The notes: generated by a model not told the origin, from the sequence alone. DNA of 21,827 nt from Isoetes engelmannii (GCA_011763485.2 JAANSK020264272.1:1-21827), one strand, 5' to 3'; shown: positions 1-10,584, numbered from the stretch's first letter. Made by a program: numbers and translations.

Positions 1-30
1 GGTTTTTTTAAAAGGAATCTTTTTTGGACG

Positions 31-60
31 CAATCGCACTACAGGTCATTAGTGCGATTG
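31..60. repeat. Perfect 11-bp inverted repeat (hairpin)
   Basis: Bases 31-41 (CAATCGCACTA) are the exact reverse complement of bases 50-60, separated by an 8-base loop. It lies just beyond the point where recognisable pol homology stops, so it may be a rearrangement scar or a mobile-element end. No function is evident. Confidence 0.7.
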
Positions 61-79
61 ATCCGTCACCTTGTTATTG

Positions 80-715
80 TTGTACAAACTTTCGAACATC
101 TCTGTCTAACTTAGGCTAAAAGAATCTCCTCTTGACATTGGCTACTGTAGCTTGCACTCCTCTACGTCCACTATAAGGAGGTTTATGAGCTTCTTGAAGC
201 ATCTGCTGCCTAAATCCCTGAGTTACACAGACGATGCTTATAATAAAGGAAGCCACTTACCAACTGATAATCAGGAAATTGATAGTTATCTCCATGCATA
301 AGAGCTTCATAACTGGACAAAGAATCGTAATCCCTTAAGATTAGTGGGCCTAGGCCAGTGAAGAACTGCCTTTACCTTTTCAGGATCCATTCGAATACCA
401 TCTTTGGAAATTACATGCCCAAGCTAAACCACTTCATTCATGAAAAACCTGCTTTTTGACTCATTCACGTATAAGTGATTCTTCTTCAATAATTTAAACA
501 CTGCTTGTAAATGTTACTTATGCTCTTCAATATTCCTGCTATACACAAGAATATCATCAAAGAACACAAACACAGACTTCCCTTTGTAAATGTTACTTAT
601 GCTCTTCAATATTCCTGCTATACACAAGAATATCATCAAAGAACACAAACACAGACTTCCCTATTATAGGAGCCAATATTCTCTGCACAAGTCTAAAAAA
701 GTAGCAGCAGAGCAT
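80..715 (-). pseudogene. Broken Ty3/gypsy pol fragment (reverse transcriptase joined to integrase zinc finger)
   Basis: Reading leftward from about 715, the minus strand encodes the end of the reverse transcriptase palm with the catalytic FFDD box (VFFDDILVYS), then the following helix and thumb (short stretches such as LGHVISKDGIRMDPEKVKAV near 360-430). After a few stop codons it continues directly into the N-terminal zinc-binding region of integrase (HKPPYSGHRGVQAT, then RRFF and DRDVRKFVQQ, about 85-210). The RNase H that should separate these parts is absent, so there is an internal deletion. In-frame stops, frameshifts and the 79-bp duplication make it non-functional. The family wording differs from the large element further right, so it derives from another Ty3/gypsy lineage. 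No LTRs were found for it inside the window. Confidence 0.8.
505..662. repeat. Perfect 79-bp tandem duplication inside the pol fragment
   Basis: Bases 505-583 and 584-662 are identical over all 79 bases as read by eye. The duplicated unit covers the catalytic FFDD box of the reverse transcriptase fragment. Because 79 is not a multiple of three, the duplication also shifts the frame. Perfect identity in an otherwise decayed fragment means a recent event or an assembly error. Confidence 0.92.
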
Positions 716-1099
716 TATCCACGTCAAGCCCACGTGGCTGGAATAAAAACTCCTAAAAACTCCACGTGTGTGTGCCCGAAGTTTCTTTTCGATGTTGTTG
801 TGCCTATCCGATCTCTGCCGACATACCTTCTCCGACATAAGCTTTCTGCGACATCACCTTCTCCGAGTTCTGGGAGTGTAGACGAGGTCAGGGGATCAAC
901 GCTTTGCCTTGAAGGTACGGTTGAACTTTGAGGAATATTTGTTGGCTTTCTTGCTATGGTTTGGCGTTGCTGCCTACTTAATGAGGGAAATTGGAACTCT
1001 GATTACATCGGGTGAAGTCATACATTAGTCTGGCCCAGCTTTTGGATTTTTAATCGCAAGGATAAACACTAGACAAAATAGTAGAGATGCAACATGAAT
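716..1099. other. Unassigned spacer with two CACGTG boxes
   Basis: No coding similarity was recognised. Two G-box hexamers (CACGTG) lie 32 bp apart at 731-736 and 763-768. In plants this hexamer is bound by bZIP and bHLH factors, but nothing downstream here looks like an expressed gene, so a regulatory role is only a possibility. Confidence 0.3.
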
Positions 1100-2300
1100 C
1101 AAGATTTAGTACCTGCTCTGCCCTATGCTATTAAGATGCTCGATAGAGTGTGTGACTGCATCTGGAAGAAAACAATCCTGTAGGCTGATCCATGCATCCA
1201 CAAATATTGTTATGATGTTGAATTCCAAACTGCTGCACAGTTTCAGAATGCACAAAACAACTACCCGGGAAGTAATTCCACTGAATTGGTGTGCACAATG
1301 CAACCTATTGTTCCAACAAATAGCAGCCCTTGCAAAGGGATCGTCAGGCATGAATTTACTGTGTGGCATCTCTCTTCTGATGCAAATATGGCTAAAGAAC
1401 CCGCGGCAGGAATGAGTGCTGTCGAAATTGTCTCCAATACATGTGAGTTCTGGCGCCAGTCTCCCATTATGCGCTAATGTGCATATGCTAGCAAAGGACC
1501 TGGCAAATCACCTATGGTAAAAGCCTAGCTATTGAGAAAAGTAATACGTAGAGTAAAACAGTGGCAATCGTAGTGCATAGAGTCTTGGCTCATTGGAATC
1601 ACTATGAAAATAGCTAGGTGGCATGCCATCAAGAATTATAATGATATCCTGTCCATCGTAATAACCAGAGAGGAAGCAAACACATATAGTATCCTGCTGT
1701 ACGGATGCATGGCCACACTTTCGCTCTTTTAGCATGTACTTCAAGCTTGTATACATTATAATTGTCTAGCCGATTATGCATGCCAAATGTGGTACGCATT
1801 CCTTATTAAAAAAACCTGGTCACAATTGGGTAGGCTAGTCCTGAAGTTTCAATAAAGCATGCGAGCACTTTCCAACGTACTCCTCAATATGCTCGTGTAT
1901 CATGCTTATAGAAGAGCTTGAGTAAATGCCACCTTCACAAACCAGACAAATGCTCAAAACTAATCTGGGAAGAAGGCGAATTCACGCACACATAACTCAC
2001 CGTTTCAATTCTTCCACTGCTCATAGCATGCCAAACCACCATGAACAAACGCTCAATCTGAGCTGCTTAAAGAGAGAAATTCCTGCAACCAAAAGGAGTA
2101 TGCTGCAGCATATTTAAAAGTCCCTTTGCGCCCAAGGGTAGCCTTGCAGGCAACCCAAAAACTTTGAGGTTGCTGAAATTTGCCAATCAAATTGTTGATA
2201 GATATAATGTTTGTCATAAGCATTCTCAGTGAATTGCCATTCAAAATGCTAGATCTGAAAGCAAATATTTGTTAGGCCACAAAGCATCTCTTCAGGAATG
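1100..2300 (-). pseudogene. Possible decayed F-box protein gene
   Basis: The minus strand carries scattered short open stretches rather than one frame. One, about 2053-2244, contains KYAAAYSFWLQEFLSLSSSD, which resembles the plant F-box beta-propeller pattern in which an aromatic-rich AAAYD motif is followed by WLxLPL. Another, about 1530-1756, contains ICVCFLSGYYDGQDIIII and then MPPSYFHSDSNEPRLYA, also in the style of these proteins. The order along the minus strand (first stretch upstream of the second) is plausible for one gene. The F-box motif itself was not found, and stops interrupt every frame. I offer this as a weak family guess; it could equally be another decayed gene. Confidence 0.25.
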
Positions 2301-2912
2301 TGTTTGTGGCTAAAGCTATTGGCCATTGGTATAAGCTTCTAACATTGCATGTAAACGCGCTGGAAACAAAAGCTCGAAGAGAAGCACGATTAAGCATCAC
2401 AAGGATGTGACTGCTGACCTCCTTGTCTTATTGTCCATAGATTCTGAACTGAATTGATTAAGCAACCAAATCCAACTGGCATTATTTTGCTGCACCTCAA
2501 GTTAATCCATGCAACATTTCTATTCTTTTGTACTGCAAACCAGTCTGAACAATGACCTTTTCTTCCACCTTATATTTACTCATGACTTCTTTTTATGCTC
2601 TGTACTTATGCACCTGTCTAAGGCCAACATATGACATGGTGTAGTAATCCTCTGTATAATTTGCAGGGCATGGATCAAATGTCAAGATGAACTAGAACAG
2701 AAAGTACCATAGTTATAACCCAAGATCTGCAAGAATTGTTGTCTGGATTACCAGATGACTTGAAAGGACTCTGATGAGCTATTTGACAGGAAGCACCACA
2801 GAGAGGCAAATTTCACAGCCTGGCCAAAAGTTTTGGAAATGTCTCATCCATGCTAGACTTATAACTCACCCTTTTTATGCTCTATATTTGAAAAAACTAT
2901 GCCATGCTAATG
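2301..2912. other. Spacer without recognisable content
   Basis: I see no open frame with family resemblance, RNA gene, or repeat in this stretch. It lies downstream of the PPR pseudogene on the minus strand and may hold its former 3' flank. Confidence 0.4.
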
Positions 2913-4310
2913 TTAATGTTTACATGAACATGAACCATTGCTGAAATGGTGCACATGACCTTTATGATGATTTCTCGCTGTTCAATTTTAGAGATGACTC
3001 TGTTGCATTATGACAATCCATACATACGCGGAGCTTTTTCATTGCTCGAATAGTTGTGCCTGGAGGTGTGCTTATAAGCCCATAGGCTACTGCCAATTTC
3101 TCACAGTGGCCACATAAAGCATCTTCCTTGTCATCATCTGACATCTGCTGCACAATCAAATCAAGTTTTGGCAAATATCATGCCTCCTTTATTTTACTGC
3201 TTAATGTACTTCAACATGTCATAAATCTCCTCTCTCTGAGGATGAGTTTTGTCACCAACTATAATTTCATGCAGCTTATTGTCTATCTCAATCTATGTTT
3301 TTGCTGGTTTTTTTCATGCACCTATTTGTTGCCTACGCTCTTCTATTTTTGCAGCATCCTTCCACATTCCAGCATCAGCATATATGAATGACATGAGCAT
3401 ATATCCACCAGCATGCTGCTGATCCAATAGCGCAAGTTTGTCCAAACAATATTATGTGGTTGTATGCTTCTGAGTAATTTCTCTGCCTGATGCAATGTCT
3501 GAACGACCAAGAAGATCACATGTAGCTATAACGACGAATATCAGGTACCATATCACAGTCCTCAATCATGAATGTAATTACTCAGAACCTTCATTCACCA
3601 AACCTGCATGACTGTAAGCAACAAGAAAGTAGAAAATGCTGCTTCATCCGGCTTGATACTTTCGATGTTGCATGTCCTTGAGATATGTTAAATTGGCCAG
3701 CCAATTTAACATTGCCAAACTGGGCATATCCTGCAGCATTGCAACCCCATGTTGCTACATCTCTTTATGGCATCATTCCGAAGACTGCATTGACCTCTTC
3801 CATGTTCGCACACCTTGAATGCATCGAATGCATCACGACAAGTGCATTCCCCATAGTCATCTCACAACTAAGCCCATCTTGTATAATCTGCTTGTAAATA
3901 TTCCTACCTTGTTCTATAGCACCTATACTGCCACATGCTTTTAGCATACTGCACTCCATGTTACAATGTTCTTTGTCTTCAATGAGTTAAAGACCTTCCG
4001 TGCATTGTCCAAGCTCTTGCACTTGGGATACATATCCACTAGAATGCTGCCCACAACATCATTCTGAAGGCCACACTTTGTTATCTGGTCATGAATTCTT
4101 TTGCCCTGATTTATAGTCGAATATGCTTTCAAAATGCTCAAGAATGTGAAGTTGTCTGGCATTATGCCTTCCTATTGCATTATTGTGTACAACTGAAGAG
4201 CCTTCCTTTTGCATTATTGTGTACAACTGAAGAGCCATAGTCTTTTCTCCAGATTTGGCATATGCCCCAATAGTCGAATTCCATGTGAGAAGGTTTGAAA
4301 CTCCAAATAT
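2913..4310 (-). pseudogene. PPR protein pseudogene, PLS class with E/E+ and DYW domains
   Basis: Intact relatives are organelle RNA-editing factors, in which PPR motifs bind the transcript and the DYW domain acts as a cytidine deaminase. On the minus strand, from about 4310 downward, pieces read NLLTWNSTIGAYAKSGE, then a PPR motif beginning MPDNFTFLSILKAYSTI (4162-3941) with GKRIHDQITKCGLQNDVV and NIVTWSA, then SMLKACGSIGAIEQGR (3959-3765). The E region (DQQHAGGYMLMSFIYADAG near 3360-3420) follows, then the DYW domain (2962-3174 and beyond). The deaminase zinc region keeps HxE as HCE (GHCEKLAVAYG near 3100) and CMDCH. After a frameshift the tail reads HHFSNGSCSCKH and stops at 2913-2915, so the final GDYW is missing. 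At least five frame breaks plus a 34-bp duplication mark it as dead. Confidence 0.9.
4167..4234. repeat. 34-bp tandem duplication in the PPR pseudogene
   Basis: Bases 4167-4200 and 4201-4234 are copies differing at one base (CCTTCCTAT versus CCTTCCTTT at the start). The length is not a multiple of three, so the duplication breaks the PPR frame just upstream of the MPDNFTF motif. Confidence 0.9.
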
Positions 4311-4855
4311 CTACTACCTGTTAAATGTGCACCTGTACTACATTTCAAAAATTTCTAAGGTCCACCCTTTGAAGGTATTCATGGCAAACCTTCAATCTTA
4401 GTGGTACAGGATCTCTAGGTTGCTTTAGGCAACCACTCTGAGCAAAAAGATTGCATTGCCTTTCCAAAACAAGAAAATGAAGCTCTCACTCAAGCCAATG
4501 TCACTTTCACTCTTGCACGAATTCTAATGCAAGCTCAATTCAGATAGGTGCTCTATAGTGCAAGGGAGAACCTGTAAAAAAGTGTGTTGAAAAATAATTT
4601 CAACAAGCACTCAAAATTGCTTTTCTGACCAAGTAAAAAATTGTTCAATCAAAGCTTCACTTTTTCAAAAAACATGTGTTGAGACTATGTAAAATAGATT
4701 TTGAAAGTGACAGACTTTTCTCAAGAAACAACAAGCTCAAATTTGCAGAGGGAGTTTGGGAAGTAGTTTTTAGGGCTTTGACAGCTTGTGAATACTCTGA
4801 CATGTCTGCACCACATGTGCAACAAGTTTTTTCAACAGGAAATGTGTCAGAACAC

Positions 4856-4887
4856 TATAAAGAATTTACTTTATAAAGAATTTACTT
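4856..4887. repeat. 16-bp tandem duplication
   Basis: Bases 4856-4871 and 4872-4887 are identical copies of TATAAAGAATTTACTT, inside the part of the left LTR that is absent from the right LTR. Confidence 0.85.
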
Positions 4888-5554
4888 TTGTCAACAAAAC
4901 TAGATAAATGTGCAAAATCAGGAATTTAAAGCTTGCAATCCATTTTTCATACTTTCTATTTATGTTTTCTGAGTTGCACTGGCGATGAAACACACTACTT
5001 TTTTGCTTTCAATGAGTGATGTAATGATACTATATGGACTCTTTAACCTTTAACTTTTTTTGCATTTTTAAGTGTAAGGAAACACTCAAGTGGTTTAGCA
5101 CTTGCTTACTAACAATCAATGCAGGACTTCCAACATGCAGAACCCCTTTTCCCTGCATTTCTTGCAAATGCATTGGATAGATCTTACCAAGGTCAGATTT
5201 TCACTTACTTGAACATCATGCAGCATTTTTGAGTTTTCCCAAGTCCTATAGTCTTGGGCACTGGATAATGTTTCATATATTAAACAGTATTTTTGATGAT
5301 TTTGCTCCCAAATCTTGTAGATCAGGGAGCAAGGAAGGCCCAACTCCGCATAATCCGGTCACTCTTCATTGTCTTCCGGTCAAATCTTGCGCAAAGCCCT
5401 TGTAAAAAATTTGTGGCGAATATACCCTTTTCAAAACTCCCCTAATTTGGTTTATTCTTTGCAAATCCTATCTCTGTGCTTGCCTTTTAGCTTGAGTTAA
5501 TGTTTCTTGGCATGGCAGATATGGATTCAAGAGCTAAGGACTATGATTAGGTCA

Positions 5555-5595
5555 TTCAATCCATTGAAAAAGTTCAGTTCAATCCATTGAAAAAG
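5555..5595. repeat. 23-bp-period duplication at the edge of the left LTR
   Basis: TTCAATCCATTGAAAAAG occurs at 5555-5572 and again at 5578-5595. The right LTR has only one copy, so the duplication arose after the element inserted. Confidence 0.85.
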
Positions 5596-5609
5596 GCCAG
5601 TTCTTGGCC

Positions 5610-5620
5610 TACCCTTTTTA
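5610..5620 (-). promoter_or_regulatory. Polypurine tract of the retrotransposon
   Basis: On the minus strand this reads TAAAAAGGGTA and directly precedes the LTR start at 5609. Such tracts prime plus-strand DNA synthesis in LTR elements. It fixes the inner boundary of the 3' LTR and agrees with the TG start in the other copy at 13848. Confidence 0.6.
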
Positions 5621-7595
5621 GGGTCCTTGAAGAAATAGTGGATATATCCCACAGGCTCGAATCGAAAAATTAGCCTTGGGGATGTAATAACAGATCCACG
5701 TGGACTTGTAATTACATGTGCTCCTCCCACATCTTTTCGAAAAAAATTCACTCTTCACATGGCATATTTTTTTGTGCTCTTCATGATGGAAAAACAAATC
5801 TTGGGAAATAAGCACTTTGATTATTTAGCCAAATCAAGGTCAAATTTTTGATGAGTGGGCAAAAGAAAGGATGATTTGGCATGAGGATGGTGACATGGCA
5901 TGTATGATATGGTGATGTGGCAGGTGAAGTGACAAGAGCATTTTCCCTAGTCAAAAATTCTTTAGGAGATGGAGATGAGGTGGATGACATGTGCGCAGTG
6001 AAGAGGATGACATGTGATAGTGATGTGGACTTATTTCATGGTGATGTGGATAATGAAGTGTGTAAATGGCAAGTGCACTTCAAAACGTTAAAGTTCTTGT
6101 AAGACTTAGGCTAGCTTTGGCATTTTCAAACTTTGAGTTAGCAAATGTGCACCTTTCTCTCTCTAACTTTGCTTTTGGTGAGAGAACATGGTCTTAGACC
6201 TTTGAGAAAGCCAATTTTGACAGAATGTTTTGCATTTTTGATGAATGGCGAGTGAATGATGGAGTGTGTGAGACATTTTGACTAGGAAAAATGCTTCGGC
6301 CAACTTTGGAGTTTGGATAATGGAAAAGGCATATGAGAAATGTGAAGCGAGGTGTATGGAAGGTAGCAACATGATAATAGGATCTCTGACCAATTATATC
6401 AAGCCAAAGGAACATGGATGTAGCCAAGTACCATTTAATGTGAGGGGTCTTCCATACTATCATGCCTTCTTGAATGCTCATAATTTGTTCTACAATCTTC
6501 CTTACGATGCCTATATGATGCTCAAATAAGTGTCCGCACATGGGTCTTCATGCTTGATGACTTCCAATGGTCTTCAAAGATGCATAGGTCTTCAATGCTT
6601 GATCAATGTCCATATATTCCTTGCTCATGCACAAGCAAAAGAGGTTAAATTATCATCTTTGTAAACAATGCAAGTGCCAAGCTCTTCAATGCTGCGAAAA
6701 TGTGGCAGCATCATGCCAAACAAAAAGGATAGGCTGGTCCCACAGCCTCTTGAATCTGATAAAACTTGTAGGAGGTTCAAATGGTTGCCAATATGGAAAA
6801 AGATGGTTGACAACATAGGATTCAAGAAATGTGGAAGCAAAGTCATATGAGAGGTAGGCCAAAAGTGATGCAAGTGATTATGGAAGCATGTGTGGGATGA
6901 ACCTGCATGACAATGAGTGTGGAGTTAGCACAATGGGGTTGCCATATGGGAGAGTAGTGGCAACCGTGGAGTTAGCACAATGGGGTTGCCATATGGGAGA
7001 GTAGTGGCAACCAGATATGGATGATTGGGAATAAAAGAATGGAAGTGGCTAACATGGTTTTTGGGCAACTAGGAGCAGATTACCATATGATGAATGTGGT
7101 CATGGATGGACCTGCATGTGACAAAGCTTAAGTTAGCATAAAAGGCTTCTGTTGTGGTAGAAATGGTAGCAGCATATAGAGGTGTGACTGAGATGGAGGA
7201 ATGGAGTATGAATGAATATGAATCATGTTAAAGTGTATGGCAAATGCTCATGCATAGAAACAATGAACCCTATCATCACAAATTCGAGTTTGAGACCTTG
7301 TGTTGGCTTCCACTTGCATGATCTTGACTGTTTCTGAGTTAGTAAGTAGCAAACACCTTGGAAATGTATGAAACACTCTAGAAACATCAAGACGGAAGCT
7401 AAACTATTGAAGGCAAACTAAGCAACTCTTCTATCATCATCTAGCATGTTTAAACTATGTGTTTTTGTCATTTCCTTTTTTTGTTTTTTAGTTTTAACAT
7501 GAGCAGCAACTTAAACTTTGAACTAATGAAGCCTACATACTAAACATCATAAAGCTTACTAAAAAAAAACTCAAGGCAATATGCTGCTGTCAATA
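5621..7595 (-). other. Long non-coding stretch between integrase and 3' LTR
   Basis: About 2 kb of element sequence lies between the end of integrase and the polypurine tract. No conserved domain was recognised on either strand. Two unrelated open stretches exist, 6194-6541 on the minus strand and 6278-6529 on the plus strand, overlapping each other; neither resembles a known family. Bases 5870-6060 are rich in degenerate GATGTGG and GATGACA words. Long 3' regions, sometimes with an antisense frame, are known in Tat-type plant elements, so this space fits that type but proves nothing. Confidence 0.5.
6919..7012. repeat. Perfect 47-bp tandem duplication
   Basis: Bases 6919-6965 and 6966-7012 are identical over 47 bases by eye. 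They lie in the non-coding 3' part of the retrotransposon and each contains GGGGTTGCCATATGGG. Confidence 0.92.
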
Positions 7596-8660
7596 CCTAT
7601 TCAAATGTAGGATGTTGATGGGATTTGGGAGTTCTCTATCTTCAACAATAGATTTCAGACAATAGGAGTCTTTTCATGCTACCCCAATCACCTCAAGTAG
7701 ACCTTCCCATAGACCTTCAAACTTGGCTGCACTATCCTCTTTTGCCTTGTTCCATTTCGGCACCTATTCTCCATCTTTGAGTGTACCTTGAAGCTTATGA
7801 ACAACCTCGAAGGCTGCTATATCTTTGGATTTCTTAATAAGAATGGCATTTTCAGCCTCAAACCTATGGTCTTTTAGTTGCATCAGCCTTACACCTCTTT
7901 TTGAGTGCATCCTCCACTTTGAAGTTAAGTTTGTATGCTAATCTCAAGGAAGGCAATTCTAGCTCTATTGGAACAATGGGCTCAATGCCATATAGAAGGC
8001 TGAAAGGAGTATGTTTGGTAACTGCCTTGATAGTGGTCCTATATGCGAAGCTTCACATGCCAATCTTTCTTGGATATGCTGATGGTTTTCTTGAGTATAG
8101 ACTTAAGTACTTTGTTTGCAGACTCAACTTGGCCATTTCCTTGAGGGTAATGGGCAGCTCTCTTGGTATGCTTGACTTTGAGAGTAGAAAGTAGGTGGCA
8201 ATGATCTTATTCAAGAATTGGCTTCCCCTATCAGATATGAGCTTGAGAGAAATGCCAAACCTAGCACAAATGTTCTCATGAAGGAATCTAGCAGTAGTCA
8301 AAGCATTGGCTTGTCTAACTGGAACGACTTCAGCCCATTTGGTGAAATAGCCAGTAGCAACTAGTACATATTGATGTTGTCTAGATAATGGAGGGTCTGT
8401 GGGACCTACGAAATCAAGTCTCCATACTTGAAAAGGTCCTGGAGAAGTAATAGCAGTAAGGGGGTTTGGCTGCAATATTCTTTTGCCATAGATTTGACAT
8501 TTGTGGTAACACTTAATTATATTGTAACAATCCTTAAGTAGAGTAGGCCAATTGTACCCTGGCGTTAATATCTTCTTGGTTGTTGTGTCAGCAGCAAAGT
8601 GGCCACCACATACTCCTTCATGACAGACTTGAATAACCAGCTTGGCCGTCCACACACCTT
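7596..8660 (-). pseudogene. Integrase region of the retrotransposon
   Basis: Integrase inserts the element's DNA copy into the genome. The zinc-binding domain (about 8480-8620) shows H-H-C-C as CHEGVCGGHF and KCYHKC. The catalytic core has the first Asp in RLDFVGP (codon 8413-8415), the second in SDRGSQF (8230-8232), and the Glu in GNGQVES (8123-8125). The second Asp and the Glu are 107 bases apart, one short of the 108 expected for D-35-E, so a single-base frameshift lies between them near 8190. The C-terminal part continues with HTPFSLLYG and KDSYCLK, interrupted by stops, and ends near 7600. No chromodomain follows. The core is the usual Ty3/gypsy type. Confidence 0.88.
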
Positions 8661-8668
8661 AGAATGAC

Positions 8669-9260
8669 TCATTTGTCAATTCTGCATAAAACATTTTCAA
8701 TTAGCCTAAACTCGTTGCATTTCTCCTTAAATCTTCTTTGTATTCTAGTCCTCAGCAGCTCATTATGCTCCAAATATCTTTTGATCTCTTCTTGCCAATC
8801 CAGTTCTTGCAAATGAGACACCAACAAGTTAGTTTCAATGTCAGCATCATGATCCATCAAACCTTCTTCATCTTCATGCTCAAAAAGCACAGAAAGAAGG
8901 TAAGCACTTGGGTTGTTAACAATATGAACCACTTTGACATCAATGTCATAAGATTGTACCTTATATACCCATCTACATATCTTGGCTTTGGGGTATTTTT
9001 TTGGCAAATAGTAGTGATATGGGATTTTTGTTCATGAAGACTTAGAGTGTGGTTGTTTTGGATAAGATGTCCTTGCCTATCAATTATGAACATGAGGGCT
9101 GCTGCACATTTCTCGAGTTGGAATATCTCATTTTAGTATCAAACTAAATCTTACTTGCAAATGTGATAATCCTATCTTCTTGAAGCAATACCAATCCTAT
9201 GACTTGCTTGGTGACACTTATGTAGGCTTGGAAAGACTTTTGAGGATCAGGAAGTTTGAG
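8669..9260 (-). pseudogene. Canonical-position RNase H, degenerate (tether-like)
   Basis: This domain follows the reverse transcriptase as in all Ty3/gypsy elements. Landmarks are VIGLVLLQEDRIITFASK (about 9155-9215), LMFIIDRQGHLIQNNHTLSL (about 9030-9095) and RWVYKVQSYDIDVKVVH (about 8925-8980). Set against the family pattern, the first catalytic Asp is Ser (codon 9216-9218), the third is Asn in NNHTL where TDH is usual (9052-9054), and the fourth is Tyr in SAYLLS where ADALS is usual (8900-8902). The Glu appears to have been present but sits at a one-base deletion. Loss of Asp at position one needs two base changes, so it may be a lineage trait and not only decay. The alignment is by eye. 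Confidence 0.72.
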
Positions 9261-9679
9261 TAAATTAAAGCTAGAGATGGCTTCTATAATGGTTTCATAA
9301 GCCTCTTAATAGATTTCAGTCCAATCTATGAGTATGTCCTTCCTCTCATTCTTTATGAATTCTCCTACCTTGGTGAGGTCAGAAATGAGACTGATTAATG
9401 AGAGAAATGAGGTACATACAATCTCAGAAAGCGTATCATTCGCAAGAAGCTTTTTACTTGCTCAGGAGGTTTTGGTGGAGTAAGCTTCTTTAAGGCCTCT
9501 ACTTTGTTTTCAACAACTTGAATGCCTTTGCTTGACACTTCATGTTCCAACAGTCCCCTTTTGAATATAAAAACTATAAAACATACATTTTTTATAATTC
9601 AAGCTCATTCCTCCTTTCCTACACATGGTACACACTTTAGTGAGATAATCAGAATAATTTCTTATGGAGGAGCCTAACC

Positions 9680-10330
9680 AAAGTCATCTAAAAATACTCT
9701 AGACAAAGAAGAGGGCATCCCAAAATATGGTGTCCATGGCTCTTCGGAATGTTGTTGAAGCATTCATAAGACCAAAAGGCATCCTTCTCGTGGCAAAAGT
9801 TCCTCAAGGTGTGATGAATGCTGTTTTGGGCTGATATTCCTCCTTGATACTGATTTGATTGAAACCTGAAAATCCATCTAAGGAGGCGTACATCTCCTTA
9901 CCTGCAACAGCACGTAAGACCTCTTCCAAAAAAGGCAAAGGATAGCAATCTTTGATGGTTGTCTTGTTCAAATCTCTATAATCAATGCATATTCTAATGG
10001 TCTTGTTTTTCTTTTCAACAGGTACAATGCAAGACAATGATTCAGATTTACAATCTCTGATACCACACCAGCATCCTTCATTCTATAAAGTTCATCTTTA
10101 ATAAGATCAAGCAATGCAACATTTATCCTCCTAAAGTTTTGCGTAACATGTTTCATTCCCTCTTTGATATTTATCTCAAGCTCACACATACCTTTATCAA
10201 CCACAATCAATTCATTATAGTCCCAAGCAGGTTTCATTCCCTCTTTGATCTTTATCTCAAACTCACACATACCTTTATCAACAACAATCAATTCATTATA
10301 GTCCCAAGCAAATACATCCATTCATTAATG
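9680..10330 (-). pseudogene. Reverse transcriptase region of the retrotransposon
   Basis: The domain copies element RNA into DNA. It begins with DVFAWDYNEL near 10321, continues with QNFRRINVALLDLIKDEL, and has the fingers and palm motifs IRICIDYRDLNKTTIKDCYP (about 9940-10000) and SLDGFSGFNQI (about 9860). RRMPFGLMNA follows (about 9765-9795), and the catalytic box reads VFLDDF near 9683-9697. Stops and frameshifts lie after AFITP. An in-frame 81-bp duplication of the N-terminal segment (10150-10311) repeats the words WDYNEL and VDKGMCE. The order of motifs is complete, so only small lesions separate it from a normal domain. Confidence 0.9.
10150..10311. repeat. 81-bp in-frame tandem duplication in reverse transcriptase
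   Basis: Bases 10150-10230 and 10231-10311 are copies with about four mismatches. Because 81 is divisible by three, the frame is kept and 27 residues are repeated. Confidence 0.9.
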
Positions 10331-10584
10331 AATTCTATGACTATACTCTCATTTTCCTCGGAGGACGATAAAAATCTTATGCTATTCTATTCTATTCTAT
10401 TCTAAACATGTCAACAACATATAGGACTCTACTTTGACTATTCTTTTCAATCTTTGCCTCATTAACTTGTTTTTCATCACTTGCATTGATGACAAGGATA
10501 GGATGTAGTTGCTTCAAGTCCTCTTCTTCCAATTTTTCTTCTTTGATTGCCTGTTCAACCAAATGCTCAAGGAGAACACTTCTG

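Larger units (their letters stand above)
4370..5609 (-). repeat. 3' LTR of the retrotransposon
   Basis: This is a direct copy of 12920-13848. Shared blocks include the stretch around 4370-4460 (GCAACCACTCTGAGCAAAAA) and 5160-5590. On the minus strand it starts GGCCAA at 5609, where the right copy has TGCCAA, and ends CCTTCA at 4370. It carries about 360 bp (roughly 4645-5006) missing from the right copy, flanked by TTCAAT on both sides, so the right copy probably lost it by microhomology deletion. A 16-bp tandem duplication (4856-4887) and a 23-bp-period duplication (5555-5595) are internal. Confidence 0.82.

Noticed and set aside
2913-4310. Treating the PPR locus as an intact gene with introns
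   Set aside because: Breaks fall inside conserved motifs without splice sites, and a 34-bp duplication and a lost GDYW end point to decay.
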